Shown: positions 29,631 to 39,238, counted from the stretch's first letter. The stretch: DNA of 64,000 nucleotides from Streptomyces lucensis JCM 4490 (GCF_014650035.1 NZ_BMUE01000001.1:186001-250000); one strand, 5' to 3'. Made by a program: numbers and translations. The notes: generated by a model not told the origin, from the sequence alone.

Positions 29631-30185
29631 TCAGCCGGCCGCCTTCTTGCTGCCCGAGAACGCGGCGAACGCGGCGATGGCGAAGAAGACGAAGGTCAGC
29701 GGGTCGGCGTCTTCCTTCCAGACCTTCTGGACGACGTCCAGGTGGTCGAAGAAGACCTCGTTGAAGCTCACGTCGAAGTGATCGGCGATGATCATCGCCT
29801 CGCCGACGAGCTGGCCGAGATAGACCGAGCCGAGCGCCAGGATCGCGCCGACGACCGGCAGGACGGGGTTGCGGCCGCCGACCTTGCCCGCCGCGAGACC
29901 GACGACGAAACCGACGCCGACGGCGGCCCAGCCGATCTCGTGCTTGGTGGCGCCGATGATCAGGCCGTACAGGGCGCCCACGACCACGGCGGCGACGACG
30001 GCCGCCACGAGGCCGAGGACGAGGTTGTTCCGGGCCGGCGCGGGCGGCGCCGGCGGCGCGCCGAAGGCGGCCTGCTGCGGCGGGTACGGCGTACCCGGAG
30101 CGGGGGCCGGCGTCTGCCCGGCGTACGGGTTGCCGTCCACCGGACCGGACTGCGGCGGCTGCGGCGGTGGTGTTGACTGGCTCAT
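29631..30185 (-). CDS. Proline-rich membrane protein, unknown function
   Basis: A 184-residue protein. Residues 1-50 are Pro/Gln/Ala-rich and presumably cytoplasmic. Four hydrophobic stretches follow: LVLGLVAAVVAAVVVGALYG, AVGVGFVVGLAAG, VVGAILALGSVYLGQLVG and LTFVFFAIAAFAAF. This layout recurs in small Streptomyces membrane proteins. No catalytic motif. Confidence 0.8.
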   Translation of the reverse strand: MSQSTPPPQPPQSGPVDGNPYAGQTPAPAPGTPYPPQQAAFGAPPAPPAPARNNLVLGLVAAVVAAVVVGALYGLIIGATKHEIGWAAVGVGFVVGLAAGKVGGRNPVLPVVGAILALGSVYLGQLVGEAMIIADHFDVSFNEVFFDHLDVVQKVWKEDADPLTFVFFAIAAFAAFSGSKKAAG

Positions 30186-30340
30186 GACAGGAATCCCCCG
30201 ATGTGGAGCACGACTGATGACGAGAACGGAAAACCCGCCCGCACTGGTGCGCGGGGAGTCCGGGGGAGACTAACAGCCGGGTACGACAAAGCCCCTGGCC
30301 GTTTTCCGTTCGTGATCGCTTCCGCGCACGATTGTTTTCA

Positions 30341-30460
30341 GCCGTAGCCGTAGCCGTAGCCGTAGCCGTAGCCGTAGCCGTAGCCGTAGCCGTAGCCGTA
30401 GCCGTAGCCGTAGCCGTAGCCGTAGCCGTAGCCGTAGCCGTAGCCGTAGCCGTAGCCGTC
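30341..30460. repeat. GCCGTA hexanucleotide microsatellite, 19 perfect copies
   Basis: Nineteen uninterrupted GCCGTA units (30341-30454) followed by one GCCGTC. It lies in the 352-base gap between two minus-strand genes, 78 bases beyond the stop of the nucleotide-sugar dehydrogenase gene. Being a multiple of three it gives open (Ala-Val)n and (Tyr-Gly)n frames, but neither has an RBS or adjoining conserved sequence. Copy number is likely unstable. Confidence 0.95.
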
Positions 30461-30537
30461 AGCCGTACCGGCCGTCGCCGCGCCTCCCGCGCCCGGACGC
30501 GGGGTTCCGTGCCCCGCCGCGCTCGAGGCCGCCGCCC

Positions 30538-31746
30538 TCAGAGCCGGTGCGCCGCCCCCGTGGGCGTGACCCCCCGCGTGTCCAGCAGCAGCTGGGCCTT
30601 CACCGACAGGCCCTGCAGGTCGTACGTGCGGTGCGGCTGGACCAGGATCGTGAGGTCGGCGTCGGCGGCCGCCTCGTAGAGGGAGTCCGCGCGCGGGACC
30701 GGGCGGTCGAGGACGCTCCAGGCGGGCACGTGCGGGTCGTGGTAGCTCACGGCGGCGCCCAGCTTCATCAGCCGGACGGCGACCTCCTCGGCTGGCGTGC
30801 CCTGGAGGTCGGCGAGGTCGGGCTTGTAGGTGACGCCGAGGAGCAGCACGCGGGCGCCCCGCGCGGACTTGCCGTGCTCGTTGAGGAGGGCGGCCGCGCG
30901 CTGGACGACGTAGCGGGGCATGCGGGTGTTGACCTGCTGGGCCAGTTCCACCATGCGCAGGGTGCGGGTGGCGTGGCCGGTGAGGTCCTGCGGGACGCCG
31001 TGGCCGCCGACGCCCGGGCCCGGCCGGAACGCCTGGAAGCCGAACGGCTTGGTCTCCGCGCACCGGATCACGTCCCACAGGTCGACGCCCAGCTCGTGGC
31101 AGAGGACGGCCATCTCGTTGACGAGCGCGATGTTCACGTGCCGGAAGTTCGTCTCCAGCAGCTGCACCGTCTCCGCCTCGCGCAGGCCACGCGCGCGTAC
31201 CACCTTGTCGGTGAGTCGCCCGTAGAACGTGGCGGCCGACTCGGTGCACGCGGGCGTGAGGCCGCCGATGACCTTCGGGGTGCCGGCGGGGGTGTGTTCG
31301 CGGTTGCCGGGATCCACCCGGCTGGGGGAGTAGGCGAGGTGGAAGTCACGGCCGGCGCGCAGGCCGGAGCCCTCCTCCAGCAGCGGGCGCAGGAACTCCT
31401 CGGTGGTCCCGGGGAGCACGGGCGACTCCAGGATGACCGTGGTGTGCGGTCGCAGCCGCTCGGCGAGGGTGCGGGCAGCGGCCTCCACCTGGCCGAGGTC
31501 GAGCCCGCCGTCGGCGCCCCGCGGGGTCGGCGAGCAGATCACGGCGGTGCGGACCCGGCCGAGCTGGGCCGGGTCCGTGACCGGGCGGAAGCCCGCCGCG
31601 TGCATCCGGCGCAGCTCGGCGGGGCTGAGCGAGCCCGCCTCCGGACCGGTGGCGTAGCCGACGGTGTGGATGCCTGCGGCGACGGCGGCCTGGGCGAGCG
31701 GCAGGCCGTAGGGGCCGAGTCCGATGACGGCGAGGTCTGCGGGCAT
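30538..31746 (-). CDS. Nucleotide-sugar dehydrogenase homologue lacking the catalytic cysteine
   Basis: A 402-residue member of the UDP-glucose/UDP-ManNAc dehydrogenase family: N-terminal Rossmann motif GLGPYGLPLAQAA, middle block NFRHVNIALVNEMAVLCHEL, C-terminal NAD-like domain LLLGVTYKPDLADLQGTPA. The active-site stretch reads PGPGVGGHGVPQD, where the WecC-type consensus is PGPGVGGHCIPVD; GGC stands in place of the TGC cysteine codon. Start at ATG 31746. No capsule or teichuronic acid genes are adjacent. Confidence 0.85.
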   Translation of the reverse strand: MPADLAVIGLGPYGLPLAQAAVAAGIHTVGYATGPEAGSLSPAELRRMHAAGFRPVTDPAQLGRVRTAVICSPTPRGADGGLDLGQVEAAARTLAERLRPHTTVILESPVLPGTTEEFLRPLLEEGSGLRAGRDFHLAYSPSRVDPGNREHTPAGTPKVIGGLTPACTESAATFYGRLTDKVVRARGLREAETVQLLETNFRHVNIALVNEMAVLCHELGVDLWDVIRCAETKPFGFQAFRPGPGVGGHGVPQDLTGHATRTLRMVELAQQVNTRMPRYVVQRAAALLNEHGKSARGARVLLLGVTYKPDLADLQGTPAEEVAVRLMKLGAAVSYHDPHVPAWSVLDRPVPRADSLYEAAADADLTILVQPHRTYDLQGLSVKAQLLLDTRGVTPTGAAHRL

Positions 31747-32039
31747 GCGTGGACCGTCCTTCCGAGTAGCCGAAGCGGGACAGGTGCGCAACCGCCGGGG
31801 ACAGGATGAGCGAGTGCGATGTCAGACTAGGTACGAATATGACCGTTATGTGTGATTGTGTTTGTGTGTCTTGTGCCGGTGGGGCACGCGGGTGGTTCCC
31901 GGGTTGTCCACGGGTTCGGAACGCGTAGTGGCCGAAGCCGGACAGCCCGGTCAGAATCTGGGCATGAGGAGGGGGTGAACCGGGCTTCGCCCACCGGGTG
32001 CGGCCGACGCCGGCGAGTTGGGCACAGCGGGAGGCAGCG

Positions 32040-33749
32040 GTGAGGACAGCGACTCTGGGACCGGAGCAGCGCGCCGAGGCATTGGCGGCGATGGCGGAGC
32101 ACGAACTGGACGTACTGGTGGTGGGCGCCGGAGTGGTGGGCGCCGGCACCGCACTGGACGCGGTCACGCGCGGCCTGTCCACCGGCCTGGTCGAGGCCCG
32201 GGACTGGGCGTCCGGCACCTCCAGCCGGTCCAGCAAACTGATCCACGGCGGCCTGCGCTACCTGGAGATGCTCGACTTCGCGCTGGTCCGCGAGGCCCTC
32301 AAAGAACGCGGCCTGCTCCTGGAGCGGCTCGCCCCGCACCTGGTCAAACCGGTGCCCTTCCTCTACCCGCTGCAGCACAAGGGCTGGGAGCGGTGGTACG
32401 CGGGCTCGGGCGTCGCGCTCTACGACGCGATGTCCATGGCCCGCGGACACGGCCGCGGCCTGCCGGTCCACCGGCACCTGACCCGCCGTCACGCCCTGCG
32501 CGTCGCCCCCTGCCTCAAGAAGGACGCCCTGGTCGGCGCCCTGCAGTACTACGACGCCCAGATGGACGACGCCCGCTTCGTGGCCACCCTGGTGCGCACG
32601 GCCGCCTCCTACGGCGCGAAGGTGGCCAACCGTGCGCGCGTGACCGGCTTCCTGCGCGAGGGCGAGCGGGTCGTCGGCGCCCGGGTGCGGGACGTGGAGG
32701 GCGGCGGGGAGTACGAGATCCGGGCCCGTCAGGTCGTCAACGCCACCGGTGTGTGGACCGACGACACGCAGGCCATGGTGGGCGAACGCGGCCAGTTCCA
32801 CGTCCGCGCCTCCAAGGGCATCCACCTGGTCGTCCCCAAGGACCGCATCCACTCCACCACCGGCCTGATCCTGCGCACCGAGAAGTCCGTGCTCTTCGTC
32901 ATCCCCTGGGGCCGGCACTGGATCGTCGGCACCACCGACACCGACTGGGACCTGGACAAGGCCCACCCGGCCGCCTCCAGCGCCGACATCGACTACCTGC
33001 TGGAGCGCGTCAACTCGGTGCTCGCGGTACCGCTCGGCCGGGACGACGTGGAGGGCGTGTACGCGGGCCTGCGCCCGCTGCTGGCCGGCGAGTCCGACGC
33101 CACCAGCAAGCTGTCCCGCGAGCACACGGTCACCCATCCGGCGCCGGGGCTGGTCGTCGTGGCGGGCGGCAAGTACACCACGTACCGGGTGATGGCGAAG
33201 GACGCCGTCGACGAGGCGGTGCACGGCCTGGACATGCGCGTCGCCGACTGCGTGACCGAGGAGACGCCGCTGCTCGGCGCGGAGGGCTACCAGGCGCTGT
33301 GGAACGCGCGGGCACGGACCGCCGCCCGCACCGGACTCCACGTGGTGCGCGTCGAACACCTGCTGAACCGTTACGGCTCCCTGGCCGAGGAGGTGTTCGG
33401 GCTCATCGCCGCCGACCCCTCCCTGGGCGAGCCCCTGCAGGCGGCCGACGACTACCTGCGCGCGGAGGTGGTGTACGCCGCCTCCCACGAGGGCGCCCGG
33501 CACCTGGACGACGTCCTCACCCGCCGCACCCGCATATCCATCGAGACCTTCGACCGGGGCACGCGCAGCGCCCGGGAGGCGGCCGAGCTGATGGCGCCCG
33601 TGCTCGGCTGGGACGAGAACCAGATAGAGCGCGAGGTCGAGCACTACGAGAAGCGGGTCGAGGCCGAGCGGGAGTCCCAGCTCCAGCCCGACGACCAGAC
33701 GGCGGACGCGGCGCGGCTGGGCGCACCGGACATCGTGCCGCTCACCTGA
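32040..33749 (+). CDS. glpD: Glycerol-3-phosphate dehydrogenase
   Basis: A 569-residue FAD enzyme oxidising glycerol-3-phosphate to dihydroxyacetone phosphate at the membrane. Seen: the dinucleotide motif VLVVGAGVVGAGTALDA, SSRSSKLIHGGLRYLE, and PWGRHWIVGTTDTDWD. GTG 32040 follows GGGAGG by 5 bases. Divergent from the nucleotide-sugar dehydrogenase gene (293-base gap); no glpF/glpK next to it. Confidence 0.95.
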   Translation: MRTATLGPEQRAEALAAMAEHELDVLVVGAGVVGAGTALDAVTRGLSTGLVEARDWASGTSSRSSKLIHGGLRYLEMLDFALVREALKERGLLLERLAPHLVKPVPFLYPLQHKGWERWYAGSGVALYDAMSMARGHGRGLPVHRHLTRRHALRVAPCLKKDALVGALQYYDAQMDDARFVATLVRTAASYGAKVANRARVTGFLREGERVVGARVRDVEGGGEYEIRARQVVNATGVWTDDTQAMVGERGQFHVRASKGIHLVVPKDRIHSTTGLILRTEKSVLFVIPWGRHWIVGTTDTDWDLDKAHPAASSADIDYLLERVNSVLAVPLGRDDVEGVYAGLRPLLAGESDATSKLSREHTVTHPAPGLVVVAGGKYTTYRVMAKDAVDEAVHGLDMRVADCVTEETPLLGAEGYQALWNARARTAARTGLHVVRVEHLLNRYGSLAEEVFGLIAADPSLGEPLQAADDYLRAEVVYAASHEGARHLDDVLTRRTRISIETFDRGTRSAREAAELMAPVLGWDENQIEREVEHYEKRVEAERESQLQPDDQTADAARLGAPDIVPLT

Positions 33750-33773
33750 CCGGCGCCGGACCGCCGGGAGCTT

Positions 33774-34079
33774 TCACTCGAACGGGTGGCGCGAACCGGG
33801 ATCTCCGTTCGGAACCGGTTCGTTCCACCAGGTGCGAGGGCAGAACCCGGCGGCGAGCAGGGCCGGTGTCAGCCGGAGGAACCTGCACACCCTCTGACGT
33901 GGGGTCACCGGCGCGGTGCCGCACGTGGCTTCGGCGAAGTCGGCCAGTCCGCTGGTGTGGGCGACCATCAGCGGCAGGACCGGGCCCGGGGATGCCGTCG
34001 GGGCCGGCAGCAGCGCCACGGACGCCGACAGGGGCGCCACGGGCGCCGATAGAGGCGCAAGTGTCGTGAGTGTCGGCAT
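33774..34079 (-). CDS. Small conserved-looking protein, unknown function
   Basis: A 101-residue protein whose ATG is preceded by AAAAGGAGGT seven bases upstream, a full-strength ribosome site. The N-terminal half is Ala/Pro/Leu-rich (possible signal or membrane segment); the C-terminal half has cysteines in ATCGTAP, QRVCRFL and GFCPRTWW. No family recognised. Convergent with glpD (24 bases apart) and divergent from the first kinase gene. Confidence 0.65.
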   Translation of the reverse strand: MPTLTTLAPLSAPVAPLSASVALLPAPTASPGPVLPLMVAHTSGLADFAEATCGTAPVTPRQRVCRFLRLTPALLAAGFCPRTWWNEPVPNGDPGSRHPFE

Positions 34080-34247
34080 CGCGGCACCTCCTTTTGGGGC
34101 CCATCGTCCCGGTAAGCGGAACACCCGCCTCAGGGGGGTCGCCGGTGCGCGGAGGGCGGGCCGGGGCCGGCGCCACCCTGGGCGTGGGGCACTTGTCGGG
34201 TGAGAGACAATGGAGCCTCTGTCAGGGCGGGTTGTATGAGGGGACGC

Positions 34248-36317
34248 ATGTCGGAGGCGGAGCGGGCGGGCACATCCCGTCAGGAGACTCGTCAGGGCAA
34301 GAACGAGCGGCGCCTCCTCGCCGGGCGGTACCGGCTGGGAGACGTGCTCGGGCGAGGCGGCATGGGCACCGTCTGGCGCGCCGAGGACGAAACCCTGGGC
34401 CGGACGGTCGCCGTCAAGGAGCTGCGGTTCCCGTCGAACATCGACGAGGAGGAGAAGCGGCGCCTGATCACGCGCACCCTGCGCGAGGCCAAGGCGATCG
34501 CCCGGATCCGCAACAACAGCGCGGTGACGGTCTACGACGTGGTCGACGAGGACGACCGGCCCTGGATCGTCATGGAACTGGTCGAGGGCAAGTCCCTCGC
34601 CGAGGTCATCCGTGAGGACGGCCTGCTGGAGCCCAAACGCGCCGCCGAGGTGGGACTCGCCGTCCTCGACGTGCTGCGCTCCGCGCACCGCGAGGGCATC
34701 CTGCACCGGGACGTGAAGCCGTCCAACGTGCTGATCGCCGAGGACGGCCGGGTCGTGCTCACCGACTTCGGTATCGCACAGGTCGAGGGCGACCCGTCCA
34801 TCACCTCCACCGGCATGCTCGTCGGCGCGCCCTCCTACATCTCCCCCGAGCGCGCCCGCGGCCACAAGCCCGGACCGGCGGCCGACCTGTGGTCGCTGGG
34901 CGGCCTGCTGTACGCGTCGGTCGAGGGCGTGCCGCCCTACGACAAGGGATCGGCCATCGCCACGCTCACCGCGGTGATGACGGAGCCCCTGGAGGAGCCC
35001 AAGAACGCGGGCCCGCTGCGTGACGTCATCCACGGCCTGCTCACCAAGGACCCCGCCCAGCGACTCGACGACGCCCGGGCCCGGGTCATGCTCGACGCGG
35101 TGATCAACGCGCCCGCACCGGAGCCGATGGACGCCACCCGGGTCGTTCCGCTGCCGGGCACACCCGGTTCGTCCGAGGGCAGGCGGGGCGAGGAAGCGGC
35201 GGAGAAGCTGCGCGGGGCACTGCGCTCGGTCCGCAAGGCGGCCGGGGCGGCCACCGCCGCCGCGGCGTCGGCACGGACGAAGACCGGCAGCGAGCCGGCC
35301 GCGCCCGGCGCCGGCGGTGCGGGTGGCGCCGGCGGTGCGACGGGTGGCGCGGGCGGTGCGACGGGTGGCGCGGGCGCCGGTGGGGCGCGCACCGCTCCCC
35401 CCGCACAGCGGGGCGCCGGTACCGCGGGGAGGCCGGCGGGTCCGGCCACGGGCTCCGCCGCCACGCCGGACTCCGGCGCGAAGAAGCCGAGTTCCGGCTG
35501 GCCGGTGATGCCGCCGCCGGACCTGCCGCCGCGGCCGGTGCCGAGAGCGCCGCTGACCGACGTGGTGCCCAAGCGCACCCTGGTGATCATCGCCGTGGTG
35601 GTCGCCCTCGCCATCCTCGGAACCGTGCTGGCCGTCGTGCTGAGCGGCGACGACAAGGGCGACGGCAAGTCCGGCGCGGCCAAGCCCGCCACCAGCGCCA
35701 GCGCCTCCACCAAGCAGGACAGGAGCGCCGGCGGCAGCGGCGGCGGCACGCGGCCGGACGGCTCGGGCTCCGCCTCCGCGAGCACCGGTTCGGCGACGGG
35801 CAGCGCGACCGACGTCAGCGCCGGTGCGTCCGCGGACGACTCCGGATCAAAGGACGAGTCCGGCTCCGAGGACGGCGGCAGCGCCCCGGCCGTCAAGACC
35901 CGCAGGAGCGGCCAGGGCTACTCGATCGGGCTGCCCAAGGGCTGGACGTACAAGTCCTCCGACCGCGCCGGTGACCGGTACACCGGCCCCGACGGGCAGC
36001 GGCTGCTCGTCGGGTGGACCGGCACTCCCAAGGACGACCCGGTGGCGGACTGGAAGAACCAGGAGCACGCGATGGTGCGTCCGCAGTACCAGCGCATCCG
36101 CATCGAGAAGGTGGACTACCGGGGCTGGAACACCGCCGACTGGGAGTTCACCTATGTCGACGGCGGGACGAAGTACCGCTCCATCGACCGGGGGTTCGTG
36201 GTGAACGGCCACCTCGGTTACGGGCTGATGTACACCGCGAAGGCCGGAAGCTGGCACGGCGACCTGCGCAAGGACACCTGGAGGACGCTGACGAAGTCCT
36301 TCAAGCCCAAGTCATAG
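34248..36317 (+). CDS. Receptor-type Ser/Thr protein kinase 1
   Basis: A 689-residue Hanks-type kinase. Gly-rich loop GRGGMGTVW from residue 35, Lys57 (VAVKEL), catalytic Asp155 (HRDVKPSN), DFG Asp173, and SPERARG. A Gly/Ala-rich juxtamembrane linker (about 310-440), one membrane helix at about 443-467 and a Ser/Gly linker follow. The extracellular domain is ~130 residues (YSIGLPKGWTY, WEFTYVDGG). No PASTA repeats. First of four consecutive related genes. Confidence 0.93.
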   Translation: MSEAERAGTSRQETRQGKNERRLLAGRYRLGDVLGRGGMGTVWRAEDETLGRTVAVKELRFPSNIDEEEKRRLITRTLREAKAIARIRNNSAVTVYDVVDEDDRPWIVMELVEGKSLAEVIREDGLLEPKRAAEVGLAVLDVLRSAHREGILHRDVKPSNVLIAEDGRVVLTDFGIAQVEGDPSITSTGMLVGAPSYISPERARGHKPGPAADLWSLGGLLYASVEGVPPYDKGSAIATLTAVMTEPLEEPKNAGPLRDVIHGLLTKDPAQRLDDARARVMLDAVINAPAPEPMDATRVVPLPGTPGSSEGRRGEEAAEKLRGALRSVRKAAGAATAAAASARTKTGSEPAAPGAGGAGGAGGATGGAGGATGGAGAGGARTAPPAQRGAGTAGRPAGPATGSAATPDSGAKKPSSGWPVMPPPDLPPRPVPRAPLTDVVPKRTLVIIAVVVALAILGTVLAVVLSGDDKGDGKSGAAKPATSASASTKQDRSAGGSGGGTRPDGSGSASASTGSATGSATDVSAGASADDSGSKDESGSEDGGSAPAVKTRRSGQGYSIGLPKGWTYKSSDRAGDRYTGPDGQRLLVGWTGTPKDDPVADWKNQEHAMVRPQYQRIRIEKVDYRGWNTADWEFTYVDGGTKYRSIDRGFVVNGHLGYGLMYTAKAGSWHGDLRKDTWRTLTKSFKPKS

Positions 36318-36481
36318 GCGCCGGGCGCCGGTTTCGCCGCGCGAGAATCCGTCATCCGCTCAATGCGGTTTGCCTCTGGCACGTATCGTGAATGGTCGCG
36401 GACCGTACGCAGCCGCATGCGTGTGCGAAACGGTTCGTGAGGCGAACGGATGCGACCAACCGGACGGCCGGGGGAGGCACA

Positions 36482-39097
36482 GTGGACGACTACGCGGGTC
36501 GGGTGCTCGCCGACCGCTACCGCCTGCCGTTGCCGCCGTCCGAGGAGTACGAACTCACCGAGACCCGCGCCTTCGACACCTACAGCGGTCAGGAAGTACT
36601 CGTCCGCCAGGTGCCGTTGCCCGAGGTCGTCGAGGCCGAGGTGCTCGACGCGGAGGGACTGCCCGAGGGCTTCACCGCGCGCACGCGCGGCACGCGCCCG
36701 GCGCCGGCGGCCCGCACCGCCACCCGTCGGCCCGCCGACCCGGCGGTGCGGCGCGCCGTGGAGGCGGCCCAGGCGGCGGCCCGTATCCCCGACCACCCGC
36801 GCCTGGACCAGGTCTTCGACGTGTTCGCCGAGGCCGGCTCCCTGTGGATCGTCAGCGAACTGGTGTCCGCGCGCCCGCTGTCCGCGCTCCTCGCCGAGCG
36901 ACCGCTGACGCCGTACCGGGCCGCCGAGGTCGCCTCCGACGTGCTGATGGCACTGCGCGTACTGCACGCCCACGGCTGGGTGCATCGCAACGTCACCGCC
37001 CGCACGGTGATGGTCTGCGACGACGGCCGCGTCATGCTGACCGGCCTCGCGGCCGGCGCGGCGGAGGAGGCGCTGTGCGGCTACGACCCGGTGCCGGCCC
37101 CGGAGGGCCCCGGGGACGGGCCGGAAGGGACGGCGGGGGCCGGGCCGGGACCCGCGGCGGGTTCTGTGGGCGGTCCCGCCGGCGGAGCGGGGACGCCGAA
37201 CCCGGACGCCGACCCCGAGGCCGCGCGCCGGGCCGCGATCCAGGCGAGAGCGGCCGGCGGGCTGTCGCAGCCGTCGCCCGGGACCGGCGGGCCGTCCGGC
37301 ACGGCCGGAGCACCCGGCGGGACGGCGCCGGCCGGGCAGCGGGCCCTGGAGAGCGGCACGGACATCCGCGCCGCCCGGGCCGGAGCCATCGCCGCCTACC
37401 GCGCGGGCGCCCGCGCCGCCGCCCGGGTGCAGGAGGCCCAGCAGGGCGGACGCGCCGCCCTGCCCGGAGCCCGGCCGCCCGCGGAGGGCGACACCGGTGC
37501 CGCCCTCGCCGGCGACGAGGCGCGGTCGCCGTACTCCGCCGGCCCCGACGGCGCGCCGCCGCCCGGCCGGACGGCCGACCCCAACGGCGTGCACGGCGCT
37601 CCCTGGCACGGCGCCGAACCGCGCGGAGCCTCCCCGGTCACGGACGGCGGGGAACGGCACGCCGCGCTGCCCCCGGGCGACCCGCACTCCGGGCAGGCCG
37701 CCGCACCCGCCGGGCGGGGGCCTGCCCCCGCCGGCACCGGCATCGTCCCCGGCCGCCAGGGCACCGCTGCCGCCCCCCAGCCGTCCGTCGTCCCCGCGCA
37801 GGCGGCGGCCCGTTGGGACGGGACCGGCGCCGCGGGCGCCGTACGCCGGGGCCCCGCCACCGCGCTGGCCGCCGAGCGGGCGCGGCAGGTGCGGATGACC
37901 GTCGTGGGACCGGTCACCGAGCGGTGGGCGCCGGAGCAGGCCGGGCCCGTGCACCAGAACTGGCAGCTGGCGGCGCCGATCGGTCCGTCCACCGACCTGT
38001 GGGCGCTGGGGGCGCTGCTGTTCCGGGCGGTGCAGGGACACGCGCCGTACCCGGAGGAGTCGACCGCGGAGCTGGTGCAGATGGTGTGCGCCGAGCCGCC
38101 CGCGTTCGCCGAGGAGTGCGGACCGCTGCGGCCGGTCGTCGAGTCACTGCTGCGCCAGGACCCCACCGACCGGCCGGACTTCGAGGAGCTGAGCGGCTGG
38201 CTGCGCTCGCTGGTGCGGTCCGCGCCCGAACCGGACGCCGGCGTCCACGTCGTCCCCGTCCCGTCCGCCGACCCGCGCCGGCTGCCGATCGTCCGCCGCC
38301 GCGGCGAACTGGTGCGGCGGCGTCGTGCGGGGCTGCCCGCGACCCATCCGCACGGCCGGCACAAGCGGGCCTCGCGGGACGGCGGTTCGCCACGCAGCCT
38401 CGGCCGGACCCTGCTCCTGCTGATCCTGCTCCTGCTGGCGGGGGCGATCGCGTACGCCATGCTGTTCATGCCGAAGCAGAAGGACGGCGGCACGGATGGT
38501 GCCGACCGCACCGGCAGCGCCGGGCAGGCGAGTACCGTGCCGTCGCGCTCGGCACAACCGTCGGCCGGCCGGACCGGGCCGGACGACGCCCCCACGGCGT
38601 CCGTGCCCGCCACCGACACGCAGACCGGCGGCGACCCCTCCGTCGCCGACGGCTTCACCCTGCGCAAGGACCCGGAGGGCTTCCAGGTCGCCGTCGCCAA
38701 GGGCTGGGACCGCGCCGGGAAGAACGGCAGCGGCCAGGTGGTCTACTCCCACGGCGACTTCGAGCTGATCGTCGTGCCCGGACGGGACGGCGCCTCGACG
38801 TACGGCGCCGACCCGATGGTCTACCAGCGGGACAAGGAGAACGAACTCCGGCCCTACCGGAACTCCAGCTGGGCCACCGCCACCGGCCTGAGGACCATCG
38901 AGGTGGGCGGACGGACCATGGCCGAGGGGCAGTTCACCTGGACCGACGGACAGGGCCGTGACCGGTTCGTGCGCAACCTCGCCATGCTGCTGAACGGCCG
39001 GTACCACGTCGTGCAGGTGCGGGGTCCGGAGGCCGAGCGGGACGAGGTGACGCGGTTGTACGAGCAGGCCACCGCGACGTACCGCTACACGGGTTGA
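36482..39097 (+). CDS. Receptor-type pseudokinase
   Basis: An 871-residue kinase-fold protein with a GTG start. The N-lobe lacks a glycine loop; the ATP lysine is Arg42 (VLVRQVP), the catalytic Asp is Asn170 (HRNVTART) and DFG is replaced by Thr-Gly-Leu (187-189). About 280 Ala/Gly/Pro-rich residues are inserted at ~195-475, before the C-lobe (STDLWALGALLFRAVQGHAP). Membrane helix at about 640-661; the extracellular domain (GFQVAVAKGWDRAG, GQFTWTDGQG) resembles those of its neighbours. Most likely non-catalytic, with a scaffolding or regulatory role. Confidence 0.88.
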   Translation: MDDYAGRVLADRYRLPLPPSEEYELTETRAFDTYSGQEVLVRQVPLPEVVEAEVLDAEGLPEGFTARTRGTRPAPAARTATRRPADPAVRRAVEAAQAAARIPDHPRLDQVFDVFAEAGSLWIVSELVSARPLSALLAERPLTPYRAAEVASDVLMALRVLHAHGWVHRNVTARTVMVCDDGRVMLTGLAAGAAEEALCGYDPVPAPEGPGDGPEGTAGAGPGPAAGSVGGPAGGAGTPNPDADPEAARRAAIQARAAGGLSQPSPGTGGPSGTAGAPGGTAPAGQRALESGTDIRAARAGAIAAYRAGARAAARVQEAQQGGRAALPGARPPAEGDTGAALAGDEARSPYSAGPDGAPPPGRTADPNGVHGAPWHGAEPRGASPVTDGGERHAALPPGDPHSGQAAAPAGRGPAPAGTGIVPGRQGTAAAPQPSVVPAQAAARWDGTGAAGAVRRGPATALAAERARQVRMTVVGPVTERWAPEQAGPVHQNWQLAAPIGPSTDLWALGALLFRAVQGHAPYPEESTAELVQMVCAEPPAFAEECGPLRPVVESLLRQDPTDRPDFEELSGWLRSLVRSAPEPDAGVHVVPVPSADPRRLPIVRRRGELVRRRRAGLPATHPHGRHKRASRDGGSPRSLGRTLLLLILLLLAGAIAYAMLFMPKQKDGGTDGADRTGSAGQASTVPSRSAQPSAGRTGPDDAPTASVPATDTQTGGDPSVADGFTLRKDPEGFQVAVAKGWDRAGKNGSGQVVYSHGDFELIVVPGRDGASTYGADPMVYQRDKENELRPYRNSSWATATGLRTIEVGGRTMAEGQFTWTDGQGRDRFVRNLAMLLNGRYHVVQVRGPEAERDEVTRLYEQATATYRYTG

Positions 39098-39238
39098 GCG
39101 CCCCGTACACGGGCGCCGCCGGTTCCCCGCGGAGCGGGGAGCGACAACCGTCACAGTGCTGTCACCTTGGCACCCCGAATGTTCCAAGTCGGCGGGTGGG
39201 TCCTTAGTCTGACCCTGACAAGAGCATTGCGGGGCAAC

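Noticed and set aside
30332..30679. Possible (Ala-Val)n protein on the plus strand over the GCCGTA repeat, and a (Tyr-Gly)n tail on the minus strand
   Set aside because: Hexamer repeats keep frames open automatically; no RBS, and the minus-strand frame does not match that of the dehydrogenase gene.
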